Part shown: piece after piece, positions 8,027 to 16,800 of the stretch | Layout of the letters: each line of letters opens with the position of its first letter | Position numbering within the stretch: the stretch's first letter is position 1 | From: Methanobrevibacter sp. | GTDB lineage: Archaea > Methanobacteriota > Methanobacteria > Methanobacteriales > Methanobacteriaceae | Length of the DNA stretch: 64,000 nt | Reading direction: 5' to 3' | Assembly: GCA_017652345.1 (NCBI GenBank) | Contig: JAGCBE010000439.1 | Coordinates: 47,076 to 111,075 of the forward strand | Made by a program: the position numbers and the translations under genes | Notes under the pieces: model-generated | Told to the model about the DNA's origin: nothing | Databases searched by the model: none | Seen by the model: the letters and a program-made list of their open reading frames with translations, nothing else

Positions 8027-8131
8027 TTATTCCTCCTCTTTATTTTTATTCATAAAATATTCAATTATTTCCGTGTAACTCGTAAAACTATAATTTAAAC
8101 TATAATTTGGTCTTTTGTTATTTGATTTCAT
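8027..8131 (-). CDS. very small hypothetical protein
   Basis: 34 aa: basic, Asn/Tyr-rich start and acidic EEE end. Supported by the promoter at 8154 and by lying four bases before the next gene, for which its end supplies the AGGAGGAAT ribosome site. It could act mainly as a leader peptide. Confidence 0.5.
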   Translation of the reverse strand: MKSNNKRPNYSLNYSFTSYTEIIEYFMNKNKEEE

Positions 8132-8153
8132 TTTCTCAACTCCTTATGTTATG

Positions 8154-8182
8154 ATTATACCACAAAATTTCAATTTTGTCAA
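8154..8182 (-). promoter_or_regulatory. early promoter for 8027-8131 and 7676-8023
   Basis: TTGACA (8177-8182), 17 bp, TATAAT (8154-8159), TGG extended -10. Confidence 0.9.
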
Positions 8183-8277
8183 TAGCTTTTTTAAAATTAT
8201 TTTACAATTTCTATTTTTTTTTAATTTTACCACCATATTTTTAGATTTCATTTTGTGTTTACATAATTTTAAAATTA

Positions 8278-8544
8278 TTATTCTGCAAAATGTAGTTCTT
8301 CATCTTCGTCCTCTCTTATATCTGCATAAGTCCAATAATAACCTCCCATAATATGCTCTTTAAATATTATTAACTTATGTCCTAGCGCATTTTCTTCAAT
8401 ATTTTTCAATAATTTTCCTACTTCTCCAATTTCCTCATTTTCAATTTCATTATTTTGTATCATTTCCGCCAAATTTTCCCTTATTTTTTTTATAACATTG
8501 TCTTTATAACCTATTATCATATCGTCATATTCCAACATTTTCAA
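8278..8544 (-). CDS. hypothetical acidic early protein
   Basis: 88 aa, acidic, helical centre, ending in a run of Asp/Glu and His. GGGGAGGAAT precedes the start. Downstream of 8553-8834. Not recognised. Confidence 0.65.
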   Translation of the reverse strand: MKMLEYDDMIIGYKDNVIKKIRENLAEMIQNNEIENEEIGEVGKLLKNIEENALGHKLIIFKEHIMGGYYWTYADIREDEDEELHFAE

Positions 8545-8552
8545 TTCCTCCC

Positions 8553-8834
8553 CTATACTAAAATATATCTTAATTCATGATTTTTTAAAACATAACATAA
8601 TCTAGTCGCTAATTTTACCTCGTTTACATAAATATCTTTTACCTCTATTACCTCATAATTTTTATAATTCCATGACTGCCAATTATCAATAAATTTTACG
8701 CCTTGATTTTTTGCCTCTTCTAGCTTTTTTCTTAACTCCAAATTTATGTCAACTTTTCTGTTAAATTGCTTTTCCTTTTCCAATTTATTCCATAATTCAA
8801 CTAAATTTTCAACTTTTTTGTAAATTTCAAACAT
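8553..8834 (-). CDS. hypothetical early protein
   Basis: 93 aa from the ATG at 8834, preceded by GGGGAGGAAT; a longer in-frame start lacks such a site. Helical N-terminus with Lys/Glu, beta-like C-terminus. Not recognised. Confidence 0.65.
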   Translation of the reverse strand: MFEIYKKVENLVELWNKLEKEKQFNRKVDINLELRKKLEEAKNQGVKFIDNWQSWNYKNYEVIEVKDIYVNEVKLATRLCYVLKNHELRYILV

Positions 8835-8913
8835 AATATATTCCTCCCCTATTTTCAATTATTTACATAATATTTCCCTAGTGATTTTACAATTCCAAAA
8901 ATTTCGTTTAGTA

Positions 8914-9153
8914 CTAGAAATTTGCGGGTTTTCCAATAAATTCAGCCACTACGTTAGTATTACATTTTATTAAGTTCTGTATAATAGATGTAGTACGTGA
9001 ATATTTTCTTATGTTTAGTGAGATTCCGCCCTTAATTCTTTCTGCAATAACTGTTTCATAATTCAATAGTTTATTTCCTATAATGTGCAAATTGCTATAA
9101 TTTCCACTACTCTTACCACTTGCAAACGCCCTAATAAATTCTAAATTACTCAT
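8914..9153 (-). CDS. hypothetical basic early protein
   Basis: 79 aa from the ATG at 9153, preceded by GGGAGGAAT; the longer frame would run into the promoter at 9185. Basic, with an FASGKSSGN segment that lacks a full P-loop (no GxxxxGK). Not recognised. Confidence 0.65.
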   Translation of the reverse strand: MSNLEFIRAFASGKSSGNYSNLHIIGNKLLNYETVIAERIKGGISLNIRKYSRTTSIIQNLIKCNTNVVAEFIGKPANF

Positions 9154-9184
9154 AATAATTCCTCCCTTGATTTTTCTTAATTTT

Positions 9185-9213
9185 ATTATAACATATTTTT
9201 TACTACTTGTCAA
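9185..9213 (-). promoter_or_regulatory. early promoter for 8914-9153
   Basis: TTGACA (9208-9213), 17 bp, TATAAT (9185-9190), extended TG. First of six promoters stacked to 9797. Confidence 0.9.
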
Positions 9214-9272
9214 TATGTTTTTTAAACTTTTTTTATTTTTTTTGTTTTGGTTGTTTTGTTTTGTATGATTAC

Positions 9273-9301
9273 ATTATAACATAATTTTTATAGCTTGTCA
9301 A
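9273..9301 (-). promoter_or_regulatory. tandem early promoter 2
   Basis: TTGACA (9296-9301), 17 bp, TATAAT (9273-9278), extended TG; no gene between it and the next promoter downstream. Confidence 0.85.
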
Positions 9302-9371
9302 TAGTTTTTTAAAAGTTTTTTTTATTTTTTTGTTTTTTGCTTTTTTTGTTGCGTTGCTTTATTATGATTAT

Positions 9372-9400
9372 ATTATAACATAATTTTTATAACTTGTCAA
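9372..9400 (-). promoter_or_regulatory. tandem early promoter 3
   Basis: TTGACA (9395-9400), 17 bp, TATAAT (9372-9377), extended TG. Confidence 0.85.
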
Positions 9401-9467
9401 TAACTTTTTTGAAAGTTTTTTAAAAATCTTTTTTTTTACTTGTCAACGTGCTTTATTTTATAATGTA

Positions 9468-9496
9468 ATTATAACATATTTTTTAAAGTTTGTCAA
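9468..9496 (-). promoter_or_regulatory. tandem early promoter 4
   Basis: TTGACA (9491-9496), 17 bp, TATAAT (9468-9473), extended TG. Confidence 0.85.
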
Positions 9497-9561
9497 TATA
9501 TTTTTTGATTTTTAAAATATGTTTTTTTGGTCGTTTTTTTGTTGCTTTATTTTATAATGTA

Positions 9562-9590
9562 ATTATACCACAAAATTTTTAAATTGTCAA
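9562..9590 (-). promoter_or_regulatory. tandem early promoter 5
   Basis: TTGACA (9585-9590), 17 bp, TATAAT (9562-9567), TGG extended -10. Confidence 0.85.
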
Positions 9591-9768
9591 TATGTTTTTT
9601 GTTTTTTATTATGATTTTTTTGTAGTTTACATAACGCGCCCGTTTTTTTTATTCTGTTAGTTACTACTTAATATTATTATATTATTTTTTTATATGATAA
9701 AATAACAATATTATAAAATATTTTTACGTTGTTTTTTACTTGCTTTTTTTATTCATACAACGCCTTTT

Positions 9769-9797
9769 ATTATACCATAAAGCGCCTTAAAAGTCAA
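9769..9797 (-). promoter_or_regulatory. tandem early promoter 6
   Basis: TTGACT (9792-9797), 17 bp, TATAAT (9769-9774), TGG extended -10; one mismatch in the -35. Confidence 0.75.
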
Positions 9798-10025
9798 GAT
9801 TTTTTTATTACAATTTTATTACAAACGTTTACTCGTTATGTTAACTAAAAGCGCTGTTCTGGTATTTTTGGCGGTTGCTATTCTATAAAATACACTTAAA
9901 ACGCGTTAAATTGACTTGTAATAGACTTTTATATAATTTTAATATTATTATATTATAAAGCATAAAAAACGCGTTAAAAGTCAAAATAACGCGCCGTTAA
10001 GTTATTATGTAAACCTGTATTGCAT

Positions 10026-10048
10026 AAAAAAAAGGGCTTTATGCCCTT
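10026..10048 (-). terminator. terminator of 10047-10349
   Basis: In the leftward transcript AAGGGCAT/AAA/GCCCTT is followed by eight T residues, overlapping the stop codon of the gene: a standard Rho-independent terminator. Confidence 0.85.
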
Positions 10049-10349
10049 AAATAAATTTTATGTTAACCTCGTTGTATTCCTCTACCATAATACAAGCTTG
10101 GTTTATGTCAACCTTTAAAAGTTCACATAATGTATAAACTTTTTTTATGTCAACTCCGCATAAAGTTAACATAATTGTAACTTCTGGTTCGCTTCCGTTC
10201 CATATACCGCGCGCGCGTGATATCGTGGCGCCGTCTATACCGCATGAAAACATATCGCGCGTTATTATGTCAACCGCCTTTTCTGTTTCAATAATTTGTT
10301 TACATAATTCTTTATCGTTTAAGCCTACATATAATATAATTTTATTCAT
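10047..10349 (-). CDS. hypothetical protein with GATI motif, GC-richer gene
   Basis: 100 aa. Pattern ILYVGLNDK ... DGATISRARGIWNG ... EVTIMLT suggests a small ferredoxin-like (PII-like) fold, but I cannot name the family. Base use differs from neighbours (CGC, GCG and TGC codons). The DNA is studded with the TTATGT(C/T)AAC motif, which yields repeated Val-Asp-Ile. Could be recently acquired, or its sequence may be constrained by DNA function. Own terminator follows. Confidence 0.65.
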   Translation of the reverse strand: MNKIILYVGLNDKELCKQIIETEKAVDIITRDMFSCGIDGATISRARGIWNGSEPEVTIMLTLCGVDIKKVYTLCELLKVDINQACIMVEEYNEVNIKFI

Positions 10350-10353
10350 TTTT

Positions 10354-10500
10354 TTATACCTCCATTTCGTTTACATAATTAAAATTGCTATTGTATAAGT
10401 CCTCGTTGTTTATGTCAACCTCGTTTATTATGTCAACTCGTTGTAATTCCTCCGTTGTTTCAAATTGTTTAATAAATTGTAATACGTTCAAATATTCCAT
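10354..10500 (-). CDS. small acidic protein with VDI repeats
   Basis: 48 aa, ATG with GGAGG; its end supplies a GGAGGT site for the next gene four bases on. Acidic, Asn-rich. Three copies of the TTATGTnAAC-type DNA motif lie within it and encode Val-Asp-Ile or Tyr-Val-Asn. Promoter at 10561. Not recognised. Confidence 0.55.
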   Translation of the reverse strand: MEYLNVLQFIKQFETTEELQRVDIINEVDINNEDLYNSNFNYVNEMEV

Positions 10501-10560
10501 ATTATAAAACCTCCATATATTTTTTTATATTTTTTTGTACTTGTTTTTTAGTACGATTTT

Positions 10561-10589
10561 ATTATATAGCGTTTTTTGTTATTGGTCAA
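10561..10589 (-). promoter_or_regulatory. early promoter for 10354-10500 and 10047-10349
   Basis: TTGACC (10584-10589), 17 bp, TATAAT (10561-10566); no extended TG here. Confidence 0.75.
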
Positions 10590-10934
10590 TAGTTTTTTAT
10601 AAAATAATACAATTGTAATATAATTGTAATATTTTTGTAATGTTTACATAATCGCGCTTTTTTTGGCGTTACTCTGTTATTAACAAATTGTTAAAATGTC
10701 GCTAAAACGCGCTAAAATGCCCGCTAATTGATTTTTGTTTTTTGCTATATAACACCATAGACCAACACAAAAAAACGCGCTAAAATCGATCCTCGCGCTA
10801 AGGCTCTGAATTCCTACTCCTGCAAGGTTTTGAGCTTGTCAATAGTTTTTACAAAAATTTTATATATTTTTTTTGCTTTTTTCTATTGACTTTTTACTGA
10901 TTTTATGCTATTTACATTATGTTAACCTCTTTTT

Positions 10935-11086
10935 GTTAGTCTCCTGATTATTTTTTTTTGTTAGTTGCCTGATTATTTTTATTTTTTTGTTAGGTGTCTT
11001 ATTAAAATATTTTTTTTGATTTTATTAGTTACCTGATTATAAAAAAATCAAAAAAATTTTATTTTTTTAGTTAGTAACCGAATTAT
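10935..11086 (+). repeat. five iteron-like direct repeats
   Basis: Consensus GTTAGTnnCCTGATTAT at 10935, 10960, 10989 (degenerate), 11024 and 11070 (degenerate), spaced 25-46 bp with A/T tracts between. Iteron-like arrays commonly bind replication initiators; function here is inferred. Confidence 0.65.
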
Positions 11087-11252
11087 TCTAGCTGTAAACC
11101 TTTTTTGGTTTACAGGCTATAAAAGTATATCTAAACATAATTATATATACTTATTTTTGAAATAAGTTAACATAACAACAAAAAAACCGCCCCTGGTTTA
11201 CAAAAATTTTTTTATGTAAACCCGAATTGCACCCTAGAGCACTTTCATTCAC

Positions 11253-11335
11253 GAGTCGAATCAAAAATTTTAAATTTCGCGAGTCGACTTTAAATTTTAA
11301 ATTTCGTGAGTCGATCTCAAATTTTAAACTTCCAA
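11253..11335 (+). repeat. three tandem GAGTCGA/AAATTTTAAA repeats
   Basis: GAGTCGA at 11253, 11281 and 11308, each followed by an AAATTTTAAA block; unit about 27-28 bp. GAGTCGA spacing is near 2.6 helical turns, so not strictly phased. Confidence 0.7.
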
Positions 11336-11459
11336 ACAAAATTTTATCTTTTGGTTTAATAAAATAAAGAAAAAATTCACTTTTTTAAAAGTGATAGATG
11401 TTTTTTTTTGATTAAACTTTTTTTTTGCATCTTTGTAAAAAAAAAGGTTGTTTTCACAA

Positions 11460-11521
11460 GTTATTACGAAAGTAATAACGAAGTGAATCTGCTTTGCCAA
11501 GCTTTCTCAGAATAAGAAAGC
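11460..11521 (+). other. two adjacent perfect hairpins, one with a GAAA tetraloop
   Basis: GTTATTAC-GAAA-GTAATAAC (11460-11479) is an 8-bp stem with a GNRA-type loop. GCTTTCT/AGAAAGC (11501-11521) follows 21 nt later. Could be part of a structured RNA or an origin element; no promoter was identified. Confidence 0.45.
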
Positions 11522-11702
11522 GGGAATGGAAAAATAAAAGAAAGTGGAACAAAAGTGCAATAAAAACATGGGCTAAATAATAGATAAAATTATAGTACTA
11601 TATATAGGAATTTCTACAATTATCTTGCACACATTTACAAGTTACTTTTACTTACTCTCGCAACGGATTGAGGTCAATTTTAGCGCCCTTTTAAAAAATG
11701 TC

Positions 11703-11750
11703 AATTTTCAAAAAAAATCCTTCTAGACTTAGCGGCTCTAAGGCTAGAAG
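11703..11750 (-). terminator. terminator of the helicase gene
   Basis: In the leftward transcript a long stem CTTCTAG/CTAGAAG with an inner CTTAG/CTAAG stem is followed by eight T residues. Lies about 100 bp beyond the helicase stop. Confidence 0.8.
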
Positions 11751-11846
11751 AATAATCGACTTTTCTTGCACTCATTTACAAGTAAAAAGAAAGCCTTGAA
11801 GCACAATGGTTTCAAGACTTGATACTTGTTAATGGCACTAGCGGGG

Positions 11847-13338
11847 CTAGTTTGGTGGCACGACATATTTTTGATTTGGTGAATGTAAATTATCCTTATC
11901 GAGAGGAACAAGTGAGCCATTTTGAAGGAGGGGATTAATAATATAAGTAGTGGTGACATAGCGCGAAGAAATCTTCAAGAAGTCACGAATCTCTTTAGCG
12001 GACTTAGGAGTTTTACAAAAATCTTTAACGGCGTTAAATTTAGCTTGGTATTTAAGATGTGGTGGAATATTTTCTTGCAAGAAGCTTTTGGAAGTTTTAA
12101 CGATCCATTGAGAAGTTTGTTTATTATCTTTTCTAACACGTTTAGCGGTGATGAAAAAGTCAAGATTATGATTAGCGAAGAACCTATTAAAGGAAGTAAT
12201 TCTAGCGGTGGGGGCTATTTCTGAAATAAGTTCTGAAAGTTCTTGAGAGGTAACGGGCTTATTAACGTGAGTCTTCAAAAATTTAGCGAGGTCTTTACAA
12301 CCTTCAAGCACGGTAATTTTACTATTAGCGAAAATTTCAGACCAATAGCCAATAAAAGTTTTTTTAGTAATTTCCTCGAAATGATTTTGCATAAAGGCTT
12401 GCATACAAAGTGCGGCTAGGTTGTCACTAGGTGGCATATAGTAGCGCAGATTATGAATCTGGTTAGTGGTAGGCACTTTAAGATATAGTGTTATTTGTGT
12501 GTCATTTTCAATACGTTTTCTACCCAATGATTGAATAATAGTAATCGGATCGGACACATCTATGACCACATTAGTAAGTTTTGGATCTTTAAGATTAACA
12601 CCATTATCGAGGACTGTGGTAGCAATCGCAATTTTATTTGGTAGCATTTCGGTCTTAATAATAAAGTCAAGAGCTTCCTTATCGGATATTCTAAAAAGAG
12701 AATTAGACTTCGAGCAAATAAGAGAAATATTATCTTTTGTTTGAGCATAAAGGCTTTGAGCTCTTTTCATATCATTCATAACGCAAAAAGTTTTCTTTTT
12801 AGAGGTGATTATTTTATCCCATATTGTTCCGATGTCGGAATAAAAGACAACTTCTTTTATGCCGTTATAGTCATGTTTAATATTATAAGTATAATTAAAT
12901 TTAATATTAGTATAGAATAGCGGCTCTGGAGTAGCGGATGAAAAAATCTTAATTTGGTTAGTTTTGGCGAGAGCATATTCAAGAACCATGCTAGTATTAT
13001 AATTAAACGAAGAATCTTTAAAAAAGTAGTGACATTCATCGAAGCATATAATATCATAATAAGAGAGGCTCGCAAACAAAGCCTTTTGACCAAACTTTTC
13101 AAAAGACTGATAATTATAGCACTTAACATTTTTAGGTGCATGAGCCAAATTTTGTTCTTTAAGTGGATTTCTATTAGAGAACAAAAGCATATTCATATTA
13201 TGTTTTTTACAATAGTCGGCCAATTGATTAAGGACAAAGAAGCTTTTACCGCGATCCAGTATGAGCATGAATCAAGATATTGTCGCCCCTATTCCATGTA
13301 TCAATTATGTCTGGTGTAATAAGGTCACTAACAAACAT
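11847..13338 (-). CDS. SF2 DNA/RNA helicase, Walker A rebuilt by a +1 shift
   Basis: 496 aa when read from the ATG at 13338 (AGGAGGAAAAT before it) with one +1 shift. The zero frame reads TCG CGG TAA and stops after 30 codons. Skipping the C at 13251 gives TGSGKS, a complete Walker A (about residues 27-32). Other SF2 motifs follow in the continuing frame: DECH (100-103), SAT (134-136) and QSLGRKR, motif VI (269-275). The C-terminal 200 residues are unassigned and may hold winged-helix modules. The shift sits in the ATP-binding loop, so unshifted product would be dead. Transcribed alone from 13362-13390. Likely acts in replication or recombination. Confidence 0.85.
13249..13251 (-). other. CGG +1 frameshift site B (quadruplet CGGT)
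   Basis: Zero frame ACT GGA TCG CGG TAA; skipping C gives ACT GGA TCG GGT AAA AGC, i.e. TGSGKS. Confidence 0.85.
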
Positions 13339-13361
13339 ATTTTCCTCCTTAGTATGAAACA

Positions 13362-13390
13362 AGTATAACACAGAAGATTTAACTTGTCAA
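13362..13390 (-). promoter_or_regulatory. promoter of the helicase gene
   Basis: TTGACA (13385-13390), 17 bp, TATACT (13362-13367), extended TG. Confidence 0.8.
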
Positions 13391-13422
13391 TAGTAAACAA
13401 GATAATTGTAGAAAAATATTTA

Positions 13423-13451
13423 TTGACATATTTTGACAAATATGATAAATT
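13423..13451 (+). promoter_or_regulatory. possible rightward promoter of a short transcript
   Basis: TTGACA (13423-13428), 17 bp, TAAATT (13446-13451); the -10 is only 4/6. A second TTGACA at 13433 lacks a partner. Confidence 0.45.
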
Positions 13452-13455
13452 ATAG

Positions 13456-13543
13456 ATGTGCTAAAGAAATTTGGCACTATTCATATTCTTACCTCCAAGA
13501 AATATAAGGGAATTGATTAGTAGGATTCCCTTATATTTTTTTT
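13456..13543 (+). ncRNA. candidate short RNA ahead of the RNA polymerase operon
   Basis: A 90-nt interval between a rightward promoter-like sequence and a strong terminator (perfect 12-bp stem ATATAAGGGAAT/ATTCCCTTATAT then T8, 13502-13543). It contains no reading frame. Could be a regulatory RNA or simply an insulator. Confidence 0.4.
13502..13543 (+). terminator. strong Rho-independent terminator
   Basis: Perfect 12-bp stem, 11-nt loop, followed by eight T residues on the plus strand. Confidence 0.85.
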
Positions 13544-13563
13544 AAAAAATTTTACATAAAGTG

Positions 13564-13592
13564 TTGACAAATTAAAATAAATATGATATAAT
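13564..13592 (+). promoter_or_regulatory. promoter of the RNA polymerase operon
   Basis: TTGACA (13564-13569), 17 bp, TATAAT (13587-13592), TGA extended -10. Same class as the early promoters, so host RNA polymerase should start this operon. Confidence 0.9.
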
Positions 13593-13650
13593 TTTATATA
13601 TCAAAGAAATAAAGAATCTTTATAAGAAGAAAAGGAGAGTGATAGGCGAG

Positions 13651-13812
13651 TTGGAAGAAAGCAGATGTAGAGGATGCATCTGGTACGAACAATGTCAAAA
13701 GTATGGCGAGTTAGAAGAAGAATGTGAATTTTATGATGAATTAGAAGATGAAGAAAAAGAATACTTTTGGCTAGAAATGAGTTATTGGAAATATAGAAAA
13801 GGGGGTGAATAA
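13651..13812 (+). CDS. small Cys-rich acidic protein
   Basis: 53 aa from a TTG start behind AAAGGAGAG (a GTG four codons upstream is possible). Four cysteines in a CxxC-x5-C-x9-C arrangement suggest a metal knuckle; the rest is very acidic (Glu/Asp/Tyr). It overlaps the GTG start of the RNA polymerase by eight bases, so the two are probably coupled. Function unknown. Confidence 0.6.
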   Translation: MEESRCRGCIWYEQCQKYGELEEECEFYDELEDEEKEYFWLEMSYWKYRKGGE

Positions 13813-16800
13813 AATATTTGCACCCAAACTATATACAGTAAGGAAATTTAGTTTTAGCGATTTATATTCGCACGAATTTAATTTAGAGTTAAGTAGCAAA
13901 GAAGAAAAGAAATATTACATTAAACAACAGGACAACATGCTATTTCGACAAATAAGGCTAATAACGGGAGATAATGGTAATTTTAATAAATATGTGATCT
14001 TTGTAGATTGCAAAGGTGCTAAAACGAAAGAGAATGGATTAAGTGAGATTATAAGGAATGGTTTTTATATAAATAATATTCATTTTGTATTAAGCGAAAG
14101 ATCTGCAAGTATGACAAGAAATTTTATATGTAGCTTTGTTTCAGAGGAAATAGTGGGCGAGTTAAATCAAAGAATAAGCATGGACATAGAAATTAAAAAG
14201 ACAGTATTGTCAAAATATTATGCTTATAGAGGTTTAATGTTTAGTTCTTGTCATTGTATTGAGAATTGGTATCCAAAGATAATAATTGTGCCAGATTATT
14301 TTGTCACGATTCCAAACCAAAAAATAAAATATGTATATGATGAAGAAAGCACATTTAAGAATAGTGAGGGAAAAGACATAGTTTGGAAACAAAAAGCGAT
14401 TGGTGACAAAACAACCGACATAAGAATAAACGCATTTGATGGATGTGGAATACACCATCCATTGATAACGGCTTATTTAAAGGAATATTTACATAGTAAG
14501 ACCAAGCCAACTAGTGTGCTATGGCGTTTGCCTTATATCAAAGGTGTAACGCATGAGGTTGACTATGTATCATTTTATCATGAAAGAGGAATAAATGAGA
14601 TAACGGATGTATGGGGAGTAAAACACTCAGTTGATGACATAATGATTATCATGGGTGAGAGTATGTATAAAGGCATAAAATATTTTAAAAAATACAATGA
14701 CTATCGTGATTGGGAGAACTATTGGGAAAAATTTAAGAAATACAACCATTGTGTGGGAGTAGCAAAATGGAATTTTAGTAAAGAGGAAGAACCTGCCTAC
14801 ACAAGGGGAAACTATCAAATATTTCAAGATTTAGACCTATCATACTTTGACTTTTCTTCATTAGCGCGCAAAAGCTTTGATTGGATAACGCGAATAATTG
14901 AAGGGGAAGATATTCACACATATTGTTTTCTAGGATTAATGGAAGATAGTCATGAGCCTTTAAACAATTATGTTGCGGCCATATTAAAGAACCCAGAAGT
15001 ATTAAAAGATTCTACTGTGCGAAACTACATAATTTCACTAATGGAGAAATACATAGATGAAATGAAATGTGGAAAATTATGGATAAACGCTTGTTTTAAA
15101 TTTCTAGTACCAGATTTGATAATGTTTATGGAAGCAGCAGGAGGGCTAGAGCCTAAGGGCTTCTTAGCCTATGATGAATTTTATTCGACAAACAGGGATG
15201 GTGTTTTAGAGGGGGAGTATTTGATTGAGAGAAACCCACACATATGTCCATCAGAACATGTAATTTTAAATGGTGTAAAAGATAAAGTAGCAGAAAAATA
15301 TTTTAGTGGACTTGATAACATTTGTATGATAAATTGCAAAAGCATTACGCCGCAAAGGCTTAATGGGGCTGATTACGATATTGTAGTAAAACTCTGTCGT
15401 ATCATATAGAAATATGTGAAAATAAAACATGGTGAACCTAGAAATCTAGGGTGTCAATTTTACGCAAGGAATTATAGGAAATGATAATTAGAAAATTGGC
15501 TAACAGGGAAACTCTTGTAAAAAGACAATCCTGTGCGAAGATAAAAGAAAGGTGAGATTGTGAAAAAAGAAGAATGGAAAGAGGTAATTGTTAAAGGACA
15601 AGAATATAAAGTTAGTAGTTATGGAAAAATTATTGGGAAAAGAGGAAGATTATTAAAAACAAGAATAGATGAAGATGGATATATTAAGATTACTCTTGGT
15701 AAAGATGGATTTTCTCGATGTCCTATTAGAGTACATAGGATTGTAGCAGAAGCTTTTATACCAAAACCAAATGATTATGAGAATTTTGAAGTTAATCATA
15801 AGGATTTTAACAGACAAAATAATCATGTTGACAATTTAGAGTGGGTAACACATAGAGATAATATTAAATATTCTTATGAAAATAATACAGAAGCTCAATA
15901 TGTTGCAAGAGATGGTATAAAAAATGGTAGGGCAACTTTTCAAGATAAAGATATTATAGAAATAAGAAGGTTATACAATATAGAACATCTTTCCATAGCG
16001 AAAATATCAAGATTTTTCAAAAGTCCAGAATCTACAATTAGCAATATTGTTCACAATCAAACATGGAAACATCTTTTATAACGTTAAACGACTATCGAAA
16101 ACACACTAAATAGTGGAAGTGAGTAGAGTAGCTTATAGGTGAAATTCCTATTTGCGAAGTGCCATGAACCTAAACTCGAAAGAGCATGGTTAAGATATAG
16201 TCTAAAGGGAGATTTAGTATTAGTAATAAATGAGCCACTAATGAAAAAAGGAGTACATCCAGAGAAGCCTATTGTAATAGATATTGAAGATAAGGCAACT
16301 TCATTGGATGAAGAAGATACACCAGAAAACAGATTAGCTCTAGTAAAGCGCACTATGAACTCCTTAATTGGAGAAACATCAAATTGTGCGACTGGCTTTT
16401 TGAATAAAACACCAAAGAGTGAAGAGCAAAAGAAAAAATATGAAGGATATGTAAATTTACTCAGCGTAATCAATGGAAAAGCAATTGATTTTGCTAAGAC
16501 AGGAGTATTTTATAACATTCCAAGACACATAGCGAAATATAGCAAACCACTTCCATATTTTATGAAATATGCAAGTCCATATTATATGAGGCAAAGCAAA
16601 TTTAACAATGCACCAAGCAACATGAATAGGCTTTGCAAGCAAATAGAGAAATGGGAGAAATCTTTCAAGTGGGTAAGAACATATAAAGATTTTGACTGGC
16701 ATATAATGATAGATGAAGAAGTGGGAATTGATTTTAACACATTTTGTTTAGTCGAAAAAATATTTTTAGAATTTTGTAAAGACATGAAAGATTTAGTCGA

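Larger units (their letters stand above)
9214..10046. other. gene-free region with tandem leftward promoters
   Basis: No supportable reading frame. It holds five further complete promoters in tandem, poly-T/poly-A-rich spacers, scattered GCGC-containing patches, and the first copies of a TTATGTnAACC motif (9625, 9836, 10005). Probably a regulatory or origin-proximal region. Confidence 0.6.
10590..11846. other. gene-free, repeat-rich origin-like region
   Basis: About 1.25 kb without a convincing gene; a 62-codon frame at 11151-11339 only translates repeats. It holds iteron-like repeats, two GGTTTACA/TGTAAACC inverted repeats (11092-11115 and 11195-11222), GAGTCGA tandem repeats, a GAAA-loop hairpin and a terminator. 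Long T and A tracts suggest easily melted DNA. Candidate replication origin, by inference. Confidence 0.5.

Noticed and set aside
4582..8351. Plus-strand frames across the left gene cluster
   Set aside because: They are antisense shadows rich in Phe/Leu/Ser, without ribosome sites, opposite real genes.
9440..9446. Isolated TGTCAA (-35-like) at 9441
   Set aside because: No -10 at 16-18 bp; not counted as a promoter.
11151..11339. 62-codon minus-strand frame in the repeat region
   Set aside because: It only translates the tandem repeats, with no ribosome site or family match.
11744..13319. Other frames across the helicase gene
   Set aside because: The helicase motifs lie in one frame after the +1 correction; the others are shadows.
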